A stretch of 64,000 nucleotides of DNA, taken from positions 12,067,397 through 12,131,396 of the forward strand of contig NC_134652.1 of assembly GCF_030463565.1 (NCBI RefSeq), read 5' to 3'. This document shows, in pieces, positions 12,701-23,129 of this stretch; within the stretch, counting starts at the first letter, position 1, and each line of letters opens with the position of its first letter. Below the pieces are notes generated by a model. The model ran no database searches. It was not told the origin of the DNA and saw only the letters and a list, made by a program, of their open reading frames with translations. The DNA is from Pelecanus crispus (lineage: Eukaryota > Chordata > Aves > Pelecaniformes > Pelecanidae). The translations under genes and the position numbers were made by a program.

Positions 12701-15700
12701 TTCCTGTCATCTACACCTCAATCTACCCAGACCTTCCTGCCCTGTCCTATTCCTTTCCCTTCTCTTGAATCATCAGCTTACCAGAAGTTTGGCTTCAGTC
12801 TTTTAGCCAAGGGTTGCAAGGTATTTAGTTTTTCTGGGAGAGAGAAGCATGCTTTGAAGGCTGATGGCATGACGAACCCCATTTCATCTTGTGAGCATCA
12901 AACCGATCACAAAAACAGTAGATGCCTTCATCACTGCTCTTCTATATTCCCCTTGAATGTAATCTTGGCTCTGCTGCCTTTATCACGGGGCTGCAAAAAC
13001 TGAGAAGGCTGGAAGAGTTGGCACAACTCAGGGAGAGAGGAAGGGTGCTAGGCACAGAAGCTGTGCCTGAAGGATGCACATAGACATTCAGTGCCCTTGT
13101 CAATGTCTAGAAGCTAATACTGCAATGGAGGGGCTGACAAGATCTGTCACACTGAAAACAGAGACTGCCCCACCAGAGCGAAAGCTTCTGCCTGGTGCGA
13201 GATGCTGTTGCGATAAAAAGAAGGATACAAAGAAGGGGAACCTCAAAATGTGGTTCTCTGTTGAAGGACTACAGTACAGTAAGATGTTGCTATTTTTACT
13301 GTCTGTTCCTTTTATGTGTTCAGAGTCAGGTCTGCTTACTTGAGCGACAAGAAATTATTTTTCCTTTTTCCTCCAGTTGGTTCTACAAAGCAAATGTATG
13401 ATAAAAGGACAGAGTTTGATTAAGGTACCTATGTTCTCAAAACCAAGTAGTATGATTTAGGGTTGTAAAACTATCACATAAAAACCAATTCTGGTCCTGC
13501 CAGCTTCAACTTTCAACTCATTAGCCACCTATCTCTGTCTGTCAGGCTGTTAGCAATTTTTTGAACAGACTTCCTAGGTCTTACAGGAGCTCTTCCAGGT
13601 GGAAAGACAGGACATATCAATGCTGAAACAGCACATCCAGAATGCCACGCGTGAAATATTTACTTGTATGCACACAAACTTTTTCAAGTATGTGCTGTGT
13701 CCTAACTGCCCCAGGGCCAGCAGTTCTTCAGTTTATTTAGTGCAAGGGAAAACTGCAAATCCAGCAGGCTATCAAGCAAGCTAATCTTCAGTTATACAAA
13801 TGGAGAGTCAACTAGTTCAAACAATTTATCTTTCAAAGTTAACATTACAAACAACAGAAACAAGTGAGAGCTTTTTCATTCACAACAGACAATAAACTGT
13901 ATATTTTTGGTGTAGATATTCTAGACAGGATGGTATCAGCTGTTAGAAACTCTGACTTTTCTCTACAGTGAAAGACAGGGCAAATTAAAGGCTTCAGTTG
14001 TCTGTACTTTGAAAGAGGAGAAAGGCTGGAATGAAAAACTCAGTTAAACTGAAACAGATGCTGATTATTCCAGCTCCAGTCAGGCCATCCCTAAAGAAAC
14101 CAACCTTTCTTGACTTCATTTCATTCTGCTGGTACTTGCAAATCCATTTCTGACATCCCAGGGTAACTCAAAAGGACAAAGCAGGATCCAACAGGACATT
14201 CTGCGCTCTGGTGCACAAGCTTCTCTTAGCATGGGTCTGCAGCACCTCAGTTTTGGTAGGCAGCGTGCCTACCAAGGACTAACCATGTCCAGGACTAACA
14301 TAACTCCCAAAACTAAGGGGCAAGAGGGGATGGGTATTCACAAAAGTTAGTTTAAATCTACAGAGGTTAGGCCTCCTCTGTAGTCAGTAAGATAAGCCAG
14401 TGCTCAGGCACTCTGAATCATATTCTGAAGAAATCACTTTTTCCATTGACCTCATGCAGACCCTGGGGAGTTGAGCTTTACAAGGGAAAAGCCACTTCCT
14501 CCCCAGGAAAGTGCATTCAAGACAAAGTGGCCATGGGTTCACCAGCGTTTTACATGCCGCACATTGCTGTTAGACTCCGATGCTGCGTAGATCTGTGTGC
14601 CTGCAGGTGGTACAAGACATCTTCTACCCTTGTACCTGTTTCACTTGGCTCTTGTACCAGCCTTCTAAAGCTGGCTGGCACCAATAATCTGGTATGGTGT
14701 GGCTTAGATTTCATTTACACTGCATGTTGTTTCATGCCTTCAAAGGTCTGTGAAGATTAGTACAAGGCTGACTGGTATGGCACGGTATGTAGGAATGCGA
14801 GTGTGAAAGCAGCCCAAGTTTTTCTCTGCTGAACTTCATAAAAGGGCATATCCCACCTCCGTTCTGCATAAAACAGGGAGCAGGCTTCCACCTCGCTGTT
14901 GTCCTCTCTGATCCTCCAGTCCTCAACAGCCACAACAGGGTAGCAGTGTAGCCTGTCCTTCAAAGAGAGAGCCTGAAGACAACCAGTTCTGTACTGTTAT
15001 CACTTTTAGCTGATAAAGGTGTGAAGCCGAAGGAAAGAGGCTCCTGCAGTAGCCAAGAAAGGGGAAAGGTCTCTGGGAGTGGTGGCCCCAGGAAGACAGA
15101 ACAATTTTATTACAAGCTTTTTTAAGATTACTGTAAACAACTCGACTGTGTCCTAAAAGTGACTGGGAGTGGCAGCACATCCATGCTGAGCTGTGTAAAA
15201 AAGCCAGCTGCCCCATGCCCAGACAAGTATCATTGCCAGCAGGTTAACCAAGGCCACAGGCAGAAGCAGTTTTACTCAGGATTACATCTTGTCACTGCTG
15301 CAAGCTCCGCTGCCTGAAATGTGGAGGAAGATGAAGCTCAGCTGAAAAGGAGAGTCCCCAGGAAAACAAACAAACAACTCTGATTCACATTCTAACAAAG
15401 AAAAAAACATTCTTTAAAAATAACTTGGGAAGGGAAAATTAAGTTGGAATAAAATATTTGCCTGTTGGTCTTAATAGCTGCAGCTCTGCTATCTGTTTTC
15501 TCTCCCTCTTCCAGACTGTCAGCAGGGATTGAGTGTTCTCCTGGAACCAGGGATGGATTTCCTGAATGGTGACAAATAGCAGCAAAGCCTGAAGTCAATT
15601 CCACAGTGAAATCATTATATAAATTGCTCTTTTCTGCAGGAAAGAGATGGATGAAAAATAAAACAAATCAAAAAATAGTATGAAATGAGTAATTTACAGT

Positions 15701-18700
15701 TCAGTTTCAGGAAGTGAAAAGAACAACCCCGACAATGACATTGGCTCAATCAGGGAGCCAGGCGTTATAGGGAGTACACCTGTAAAGGAGAATTTCAGTT
15801 GAGGATTTCTGAAAAAAAAACCCTGAAAACTAGATCATTCAGGTGAAGAATGATGTTCCAGAAGGACACCATGAAACTCCTCCTGCCAAGAGCCATGAAA
15901 ACTAGAGCACAGTGAGTGCAAGCAACCCTAATATTTATTATTAATGTGGTAGTGCACAGGAGTCTTGATCTTGTGTGCGGGGTGCTGTACAAAAAGAGTA
16001 TTCTGATTCAGAGAATGAAAGCTAAATGTAAGACCAGAAGATGACACGCATTTGTCACAGACACAGGGAGCATGAGGAAAGAAAAGCAGTCAGTGTGCTG
16101 CCAAGTTTTTTTATAGGCCATACGGACAAGGAGAGCATTGGAGAGAGCTCTGATAGATGATTTTTTCGACACACATTAATAAGGGGTTGGTTGCAAGGCT
16201 GGGAGGAAGCGTAGAGATGTTTGAAATGGTAACAAGTAGGCAGTGGAACTGGTCATCACAAGCTGATCTCAGGAAAGAGCCGACATCCCGGTAATACTCT
16301 GAAACAGATGAACAGGGATGGGCTAGGGAAAGATGGATCTTGAAGAGGCAGGCATTTGAGAGAGTTAGTAGACAGAAAAGAAAGAAGTGACACAGACAGA
16401 GCGACAGGCTAAGAACAGTCCTGCATTGTGAGGACAAGGGCTTGGTTATTCAAGAGTTTTCTTTCCCCCTCTTGTTTCTCAGGAGGAGGAGGGGTGTTTC
16501 AAGGGATAATAATACAATCATTTGACTGTGTTAAGAGATTTATGGCCTGACTTTACCATGTGTTAAAATATTGATTCTCTTTCTAACATATGCTTTAGAT
16601 ATTGACATTATTTTTTCTGCATAGAAGACTGACTTCTGCATACAAAAAGCTGGGACTTCATAGTAGGATTCAGCGATGCTGCGTAAATACAAAGTGACGT
16701 AAGTGAAGCACGAGTCTCAGATTTTTTTCACTCAATTAAATAAAGATAGCAAGAGAGACACTGAGCAGTGCATGGCGGTGAGAAGCTGGAATAATTAAAC
16801 AATAATATGACAGACGGTGCATTTACGGGCAATTACAGCATGCCTCTGCTGGCACTTTAAGGCACAAGGCCAAAGACTTAAGCGATTCAAACCACACAAG
16901 TAGAGCAGTAACCTCCTAGAAATGCCAGTTTAGAGCATCTAGCTTGGGAGCCAAGAACGGGACTTACACATAGCAATAAAACAGGCAATCAGGTCTCTGC
17001 ATTTACCAGACATCACTGCTAGAGACAGAGCAGGAAGAGCTGCCCATCCAAAAGCTGTTTCTGCATCCCTCGGATAATACATTTCCAGGCACTTTTACGT
17101 ACGTAGCAAAGACATTCACACTGAATAAGGACTTCTCCTTCTTGCCTTGTGCGTACAGCTTGAGGATACCACTGCATCAAACAACAACAGATTTAAAATA
17201 AGTATATTCAGAAAGCTCAACTAAAAGAAATCACTCATCTGTCAAGTCCCTTCCAAAAACATGGACTGGGTTAAACATCAAGCTATCAAGCTTCAGGTTC
17301 TGAAAGCATTTGTGATTGCCTCAGGGAGTCACACGAGGCTTTCTGTTCCCCGCCTTACCCCACCCAGTAAACCCAAACCACCTTCCTCCTCCTGTCTCTG
17401 AAGAAGATGGGTTCTGTATCCCATGGTACCACCCAGCAGCTTTAAGGGGACAATTGCATGAAATCTGCACGTGTAATTTTGAAAGCGTTGGTCTGCATTA
17501 TTCAACACACGTCAGAGTCATGCTGGTACACAACATCTCTGACCTTGTCAGCACATACAGAGGTGAAACAAGCTCTAGATTTTTAGAAAAGAAGAAAAGA
17601 GCGCGAGATCTGCTTGGAAAGCAAACACAGATCAGGTGTTGTTAAAAGCTTCTTAAACTGTCAACAAAGTATTTACTTAAACTCAGAACAGAAAATCACC
17701 TTCAAGATGGGTAATTCTCATGAAAGTGGCTTTATTTTTAAACACCCCATGTCTGAAGCTACATGATTATATGGGACTCTCAACCAGATTTTTGTTTTTA
17801 AAGTAAGGACTTGATTCCAGACTTTCTTGTCATATGGAAAACATGGAAAACATGAACTTGAAAGGCTCAAAAAGCAGAATGAAAATAAAAAGCATTTAAA
17901 ATATATAAAGACAAAAAACAAGCCTCATAAACAAATGGGACTGGCAAAATTGCTTCACCTAAATGCTTTTTGCTTCTACTTAGTAGGAGAAGTTTCTCAA
18001 GACTTAAAATAAGTGTTGTTTTGTATCTGCAGGGCTTTCAGCAAGCGGCTGCCACATTACGAAACTCTCTGGATTCCAGCAATGCACATCTCTGCTGTCT
18101 GCTGCACTCGGAGTATCTGGGAAGAGGAGGAAAACAAGCTTATCATTTATAAAATTATTGCTGGTTTTGTGGTTGTGAGGCTTTCTGCAGTGTACAAGAA
18201 TAACTTGTTTGTGACATCAGGAAAATAAGGATATGCAACCTAGAGCACACTGTCCTCTCTGTGGACACCAGCCTCACGCTTTGTCAAATAACATTGGGTT
18301 TCATCCAAAGGTCAAGTTTCAGGACTTTTGGAAGCTACATGCCATGGGGGCATAACTCGAGACCCAGGCATCACGACACCGCGTGTGAGGACAGCTTTGT
18401 TCTGACTTCTCCAGCCACCTGGGGTGGCACCAAGACAACGCACTGACTCAGCACGGTCCTGCTGCAAGCGCGTGGTGCTTTTCCCAAATCGAAGGGTTTT
18501 GGCAAAGTATTTCAGCTTTTTAGCTGTTTCTGGCAAATGGAAAGGCCCATGAGAGAAATGAGGATATGTTAGAGCACCTGTCGACCCCAAAGGCAGAAAA
18601 TAGCAAAAAAACAGGGTATAACTACACTTTCTTTAGCAGAAGAAAAGATTGGGTCCCTCATCTGTAATTGGAAAAGTCACATCTTCTCTTGTTCCTCTTC

Positions 18701-19487
18701 CAACAAAACAAGGGGGATTAGGTCCTCTGTGCCACACCTTCCCCTCCTCTCAACTATGGCTAACATCACTCTAGCGAATAAATACCAGCCTTACTCAAAG
18801 CTAAACCCATTCCTGTTTTTAAGGCACTTTGAAAAGTAGGATATTAAGCTGCAGACAATGCCCACGCCTCTCGCCTCTCTCTCATCCAGTCCTTCCAGTC
18901 CTGAAGGTGGTAACTGGTGTTTTTTCCCAATGGGAAGAGGTGTCTTGAAAGCAGACTTACTAATAACTGTTGAAAACAATCTCCACAATCATGCCTGTCC
19001 CACTGCTATCAGCTTTCTAGATAGGCTGCCAAGTTGGCATTTGACTCGCTAAGAAAATGGATTTAGCACACAATGCCAGATTCCACTTCTCAATCACTAA
19101 AATGCTCAAGTAACAAATGGAGTTGACCATTGTTTCTTATCACCAAGCAAACAAAACGCGTTGGCAGGAAAACTGCGTTTGGAAGGTGATTCCCTACATC
19201 ACCGAGATGGGCTCTGGCTGCTATAAATGCCAGTCCTCACATAATGCTGGACTCCAGGTGGTCATTGGCACTGTGAAGGACACCGTCAAAAAACCTAGCC
19301 TGCAATTTGATTTCAGTGTCTTGCTTTCAGTTCATCTGCTGTTGCTCTGCAGGCCATACTCGTTACCATGGGAATAACTGTTGGTTTCATGGTGTAAGAC
19401 TGTCAGTCATAACTGGCTGTCTTTTACACTCAATTTTAGCCATAGCTAAGATGCTACCTGGATCAGTTTGGGTTGGTTTTTTTTTTT

Positions 19488-19521
19488 AAACAAACAAACA
19501 AGCAAGCAACCAACCAACCAT
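19488..19521. repeat. Simple AAAC/AAGC/AACC tetranucleotide repeat
   Basis: Consecutive tetranucleotides drift from AAAC to AAGC to AACC directly after a T-run at about 19475. It looks like a degenerate microsatellite, and may be the tail of an eroded retroelement, though no element body is recognisable upstream. Confidence 0.7.
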
Positions 19522-21209
19522 CAAATTACTGGTCTGCAAATTGCACGTACTGTCTAAAATGCCCTGGTCTACAAACATCCACAGCCTTCATAAATCAGTT
19601 CCTAGTCCTTTTCCCTTCCAATCACTACAAAATACTAATTGGCACACGGACTAGCACACCAGACAAAGAGGCAGCTTTTCCCATTGAAATCAGTGGGAAC
19701 GCTTCTGTGCACTTCAAAGGATAGAGAAGGATGTCCCAAGCAAGCACGTCCACTTTATAGCCTCATCAATGCCAACCTTCTGACCCGAAAGCGGAATATG
19801 TGAATCACAGCAGAAACGGGCCCACTTCTGCGCTGCCCCGGACCAAACCAGAAGTGTTATCTTTGGCCAACTCCACAAAAGGCAGGAAGCAGGAGACCCG
19901 CGCTCACCCGCTGCAGGTTCTCCGCCGGCCTCCAACCCAACGAGCAGGCGAGACTTCAAGTGAGGTGGAAGCGGGCTACCTGGGGGACCATTGGTTTCCT
20001 ACTGCAGGTTGCCTTAGAGGAAAAAGGAAATAGTTCTGGAACAATGCAGACAGAGGCTTTATATAACTATCAGAGAGGTGCCGCTTACTGGAAGTTAAAA
20101 GTTTTATCTCCGGTCTCCCAGCAAACTTAAGCCTTGGATCCCGCAGCTGACAGGTCCACGGCGCGGTGCCTGCGCTAGCAGAGGGAAGCACGCGGCCATC
20201 CATCAAGGCAGAATGGAAAAGAACGATGAGCAAAAATAACTTTCTCCCTCATTTTATTCATTCACGGCCAGTCCCTATGCGGTTGTAAGAAGCTCGCTCT
20301 CAATCTCAGAACAACTAAAGGAATTGTCACTGCCTGCCGAGGCTGGGTTAGCGGGATTATGAGCCGTAGCAGTCAATCCCCAAGGAAAGGCCGAGGCGGA
20401 CAATACAGGCAAGCTCATTAGCCAAATCTAAAATCGCAGCACAGGCCGGAGTTGGGGCGGGCGCAGCCACAGGGACAGCGGGGTGAGCCCTTCTCCCCCG
20501 CCCGGGGGTCTCTGAGGGGAGCGGCCCCCAGCGCCGCAGGCTCCTGCGCAGCGCCAACCTGGGGGGCTGCCGGGGGGCTCAGGGCCGCGGGCTGACCAGC
20601 TTTGGCTACATTTACGTCCGCAGCGTTTAGGAAGACGCCGGCTTTTACGGCTGTTTACATTTAAACAGTAGCGTGATTCACACCGCGAACCCCGAGGCGC
20701 TGCCCGAAAACGAAAATGGCAACGGGTAGGCCCTGGCCAAGCCAGTCTGTTGGACGGCGTCTGCTGGGAGGGGAGGGGGGGTGTACTTAAAAAAACCAAA
20801 CCAAACCAAAACAAAAAACCCAAAAGCCCGAGTTTCGTGGCGAGGCGCAGCCCGGCCGCCGGCGCGGGAGGGAGGGCAGCGGCACGCCGCGGGGCCGGGC
20901 AGGCCCACGCAGGTTTCAGGCGCCGTCCCACCGAAGAGCCCCGGCGCGGCGGCAGGCTGGGCCCGGCCGCAGGGAACCGGGCCCGGCCTGGCTCGGCTCG
21001 GCTCTGCGCGCTCCCACCGGAGCGAGGCAGGCCGCGGCCGCCCCACCGAGCCCCCGGCCCCGGGCAGCCCAGCTCCGCGTCCTGCTGCCCGCCGCCCACG
21101 CAGGACGCCGCCCGCCCCGCCCCGTCCCCGCAGCGGCTGGCGGGGAGCCGGCAGCCCGGCCCCGCTGCCGGGGCAGCCCCGGGGCAGCCGCCCCCGCCCC
21201 AACACCGCG

Positions 21210-21379
21210 ACTGCAGCTCCCGGCGTGCTCCGCGCCACGCACAGCAGCGCGATCCCACCGCCGCCCGCGCCAGCCCCCACCCCCGGACTACAATTCCCAG
21301 CACGCACCGGGGGCCGCAGCCGCCGCAGCGGCGGGAGCGCGGGCGCAGCGCAGGCAGGGAACTGCAGTTCCCTTGGCGG
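21210..21379 (+). promoter_or_regulatory. BBIP1: Three spaced ZNF143/SBS-like sites upstream of BBIP1
   Basis: The central copy, actacaattcccagcacgc (21287-21305), is a near-perfect ZNF143/THAP11-type site (consensus ACTACAATTCCCAGCATGC). Two diverged copies in the same orientation start at 21210 (actgcagctcccggcgtgc) and 21361 (actgcagttcccttggcg). Start-to-start spacing is 77 and 74 bp. Such sites are characteristic of active CpG-island promoters close to the transcription start, and the last one ends about 85 bases before the BBIP1 ATG. The two outer copies are weaker matches. Confidence 0.65.
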
Positions 21380-21462
21380 AGGGCGCGCCCGCCCCCCGCC
21401 CCTCCCGCCCGTGCGGGCGGTGCCGCGGCACCGCGCCTGCGCGCCGCCGAGCGGGAGCCGCC

Positions 21463-21508
21463 ATGCCGGAGGGGAAGGCCGCGTTCCGGGAGGTGCTGCC
21501 CAAGCAAG
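21463..21508 (+). CDS. BBIP1: BBIP1 coding exon 1
   Basis: The ATG at 21463 follows gagccgcc, a good initiation context. Fifteen codons plus one base end at a GTACGG donor at 21509. The exon holds the conserved FREVLPKQ motif. No convincing splice acceptor lies immediately upstream, which favours this being the first exon of at least one transcript. Confidence 0.9.
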
Positions 21509-21751
21509 GTACGGGCGGCGGGCGCGCCCCGGCAGCCGGCCCGGCGCGGTCCCAGCCCCGGCGCTCACGCACGGCGCTCCTCTCCCCTTGCAGGGCAGCT
21601 GTCGGTGGAGGACGCGCCCGCCATGGTGCTGTGCAAGCCCAAGGTGCTGCCCCTCAAGTCGGTGTCTCTGGAGAAGCTGGAGAAGCTGCAGCGGGCGGCG
21701 CTGGAGGCGGCGCGGCCGCCCGAGGGTCCGCCGCCGCCGCCCCGGGCCTAG
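21463..21751 (+). CDS. BBIP1: BBSome-interacting protein 1 (BBIP10), two coding exons
   Basis: This encodes the small BBSome subunit BBIP1/BBIP10, which helps assemble the complex that moves membrane proteins through cilia. Coding exons are 21463-21508 and 21594-21751, joined across an 85-bp intron with GT and AG ends and matching phase (1 nt plus 2 nt). The product is 67 residues. The family core is clear: FREVLPKQ at residues 8-15, then MVLCKPKVLPLKS and a short helix LEKLEKLQ. The start aligns with the short human form that begins MAEVK. The human protein continues with a polar Gln-rich tail, but here the end is replaced by Pro and Ala (PPEGPPPPPRA). Codon use is extremely GC-rich. PDCD4 converges on it from the right. 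Confidence 0.93.
21594..21751 (+). CDS. BBIP1: BBIP1 coding exon 2 with stop
   Basis: The acceptor is a pyrimidine-rich tract ending ttgcag at 21593. The split glycine codon is completed, then QLSVEDAPAMVLCKPK follows, the best conserved part of the family. The frame ends with TAG at 21749-21751 after a run of five prolines. Confidence 0.92.
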
Positions 21752-21802
21752 CCCCGAGGAGGGGCCGCTCGGAGGTACCGCGTTGTGGCGGCTGTAGCGC
21801 GG

Positions 21803-21808
21803 ATTAAA
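21803..21808 (+). terminator. BBIP1: BBIP1 polyadenylation signal ATTAAA
   Basis: An ATTAAA hexamer lies 52 bases after the stop codon in an otherwise very GC-rich stretch and is followed by a G/T-containing segment. It would give a 3' UTR of only about 75 bases and stop transcription well before the convergent PDCD4 3' end. Confidence 0.6.
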
Positions 21809-22410
21809 GGCTGGCCGGGGACGCAGGAGGTGCTGCTGGACTGGGGCGCGGGCGAGGCGGGAGGCTCCTCTCCTGGCGTTTTTCTGTGAAAGCGCCGCTT
21901 GTCGCTCTCCAGGCGACGCTTGCAGCATGTGGCGAGGCTTGCCCAGCCCCGAGCAGGTTACCGGGGCAGGTCACGCATCCCCGGTAGGCGCTGCCCTCGG
22001 GCCGGGGTCCGACGGCGGCTTGCGGGGCTCGGTGTAAGGGCTGTTCCTGCACACCCGACATCGTGACACAAAACTGAAACAGTTAAGGGAGCAGGAGGGA
22101 CTCCGCTGTTGCTATACCAGAGTCTTCCCTAGATCCGTCTTGTTCTTGAGAAAGGGCTTGGCCAAGCTGCACTGTATAGACACGTTCAAACGTGGATGCT
22201 CCTACACAAGTCACTTTCTTCAAAAAGACATTTGGTAAATATTTACCGTGAGTTTAATTAGTCAGTGCTGTTATGCATATTGTAAAGGGCAGCATTAGAT
22301 GAACAGCTTAATTGCACACACTTCAGAGATTTGAACACGGTTAAATTTGGGTGTTTTTTTTTTTTTTTTTTAAAAAAAAGGCAGAAAGCAGAGCTTCGCA
22401 AAAAAATATT

Positions 22411-23068
22411 TTTAATATGTTTTACCAGAACTTTTCACTTTTCCAGTTACATAGAAAAAAAAAAAAAAGACGAGTTTGGTACATAGGGGCTAAAACCAAC
22501 CAGTGTTCTCCCCTGGAGCAGATGAATTAATTTTATGACCCAACTCCATTTTCTTGGGCTCTTTAAAACAAAGAAACAGCAATTTTTCCTCCCAAAGCAC
22601 ACTATTTCTTCAGCAGCAATGGAAACGGGATCACAGCAGCTTAACTTGACCCTTCTATAAAGCTTTGCATAAACCAGTGATTTTTATGATGACAACACTG
22701 TCTTTGAAAGAAAGAGTGGCAGTCAGGCATTGATGCAGACACGGAATGATTAGGTCATAAACATATGGCACTTAAAAAGATAGCTTATTTGAAGGCACCA
22801 CCACAGCAGAGTGGCCAGTTGTTCTACTATATGCCCAAAGAAGTTTGCTTTCTGAAATTTATAAAACTATTTAAAAAAAACCACTTTGTACCCAAAACAT
22901 ATGCTTTTAAAAAAATATGAACTGTGCTAAGCAACTCTTAAAATTTGGTATATTATATATGTGTATACATATATACATACACACACCAAAAAAGCATGCG
23001 TGTTTGTATATATATAGATATCTATTTTCCCTTTAAACTTTTAAGGCTTCAGAAGTTGGTTCTCACAT
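22411..23068 (-). other. PDCD4: PDCD4 3' UTR (end point uncertain)
   Basis: AT-rich sequence follows the PDCD4 stop codon on the minus strand. It contains a miR-21 site at 22781-22788 and a dinucleotide-rich tract at about 22950-23020. The first reasonable polyadenylation hexamer read leftward is ATTAAA at 22411-22416 (minus strand); another lies at 22253-22258. The end is therefore 22.2-22.4 kb, leaving about 0.4-0.6 kb between the converging PDCD4 and BBIP1 transcripts. Confidence 0.55.
22781..22788 (-). promoter_or_regulatory. PDCD4: miR-21-5p 8-mer target site in PDCD4 3' UTR
   Basis: On the mRNA strand this reads ATAAGCTA, a perfect complement to miR-21 positions 2-8 with A opposite position 1. 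PDCD4 is a classic miR-21 target with a conserved 3' UTR site in vertebrates. The site lies about 280 bases after the stop codon. Confidence 0.85.
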
Positions 23069-23129
23069 TCAGTAGCTTTCTAGCTTAAGACGACCTCCAT
23101 CTCCTTCACTCACAAAACGCTTTCTGCCC
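23069..23129 (-). CDS. PDCD4: PDCD4 coding exon 11 (C-terminus and stop)
   Basis: The acceptor is cttacag. The exon encodes residues 448-467, [13 protein letters not shown] followed by LKLESY and TGA at 23069-23071. The Akt/S6K-type phosphosite RKRFVS is kept. Confidence 0.95.

Larger units (their letters stand above)
9400..20400. other. Long stretch without a recognised gene between two CpG islands
   Basis: No exon of a known family was recognised on either strand. If BBIP1 has a 5' exon in the 8.2-9.3 kb island, this is its first intron. If SHOC2 instead starts in the 20.4-22.0 kb island, it is part of SHOC2 intron 1 on the opposite strand. Notable contents are a hairpin at 9739-9771, a strongly pyrimidine-rich plus strand at about 12300-12780, and an (AAAC)/(AAGC)/(AACC) simple repeat at about 19488-19521. 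The rest looks like unremarkable, moderately AT-rich DNA. Confidence 0.6.
20430..22040. promoter_or_regulatory. BBIP1: CpG island containing the BBIP1 coding exons
   Basis: This is an extended GC-rich, CpG-dense segment with AT-rich flanks. The two BBIP1 coding exons lie in its right half. Three ZNF143-like sites precede the start codon. An NRF1-like GC palindrome, ccgcgcctgcgcgcc (about 21431-21445), lies about 20 bases before the ATG. This supports a promoter immediately upstream of the coding exons, whether or not a more distant 5' exon is also used. Long open frames here on both strands come from the base composition and are not genes. Confidence 0.7.

Noticed and set aside
20428-21928. 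Open frames of 330-416 codons on both strands around BBIP1
   Set aside because: They are composition-driven shadows of a CpG island. The real product here is the short spliced BBIP1 frame.
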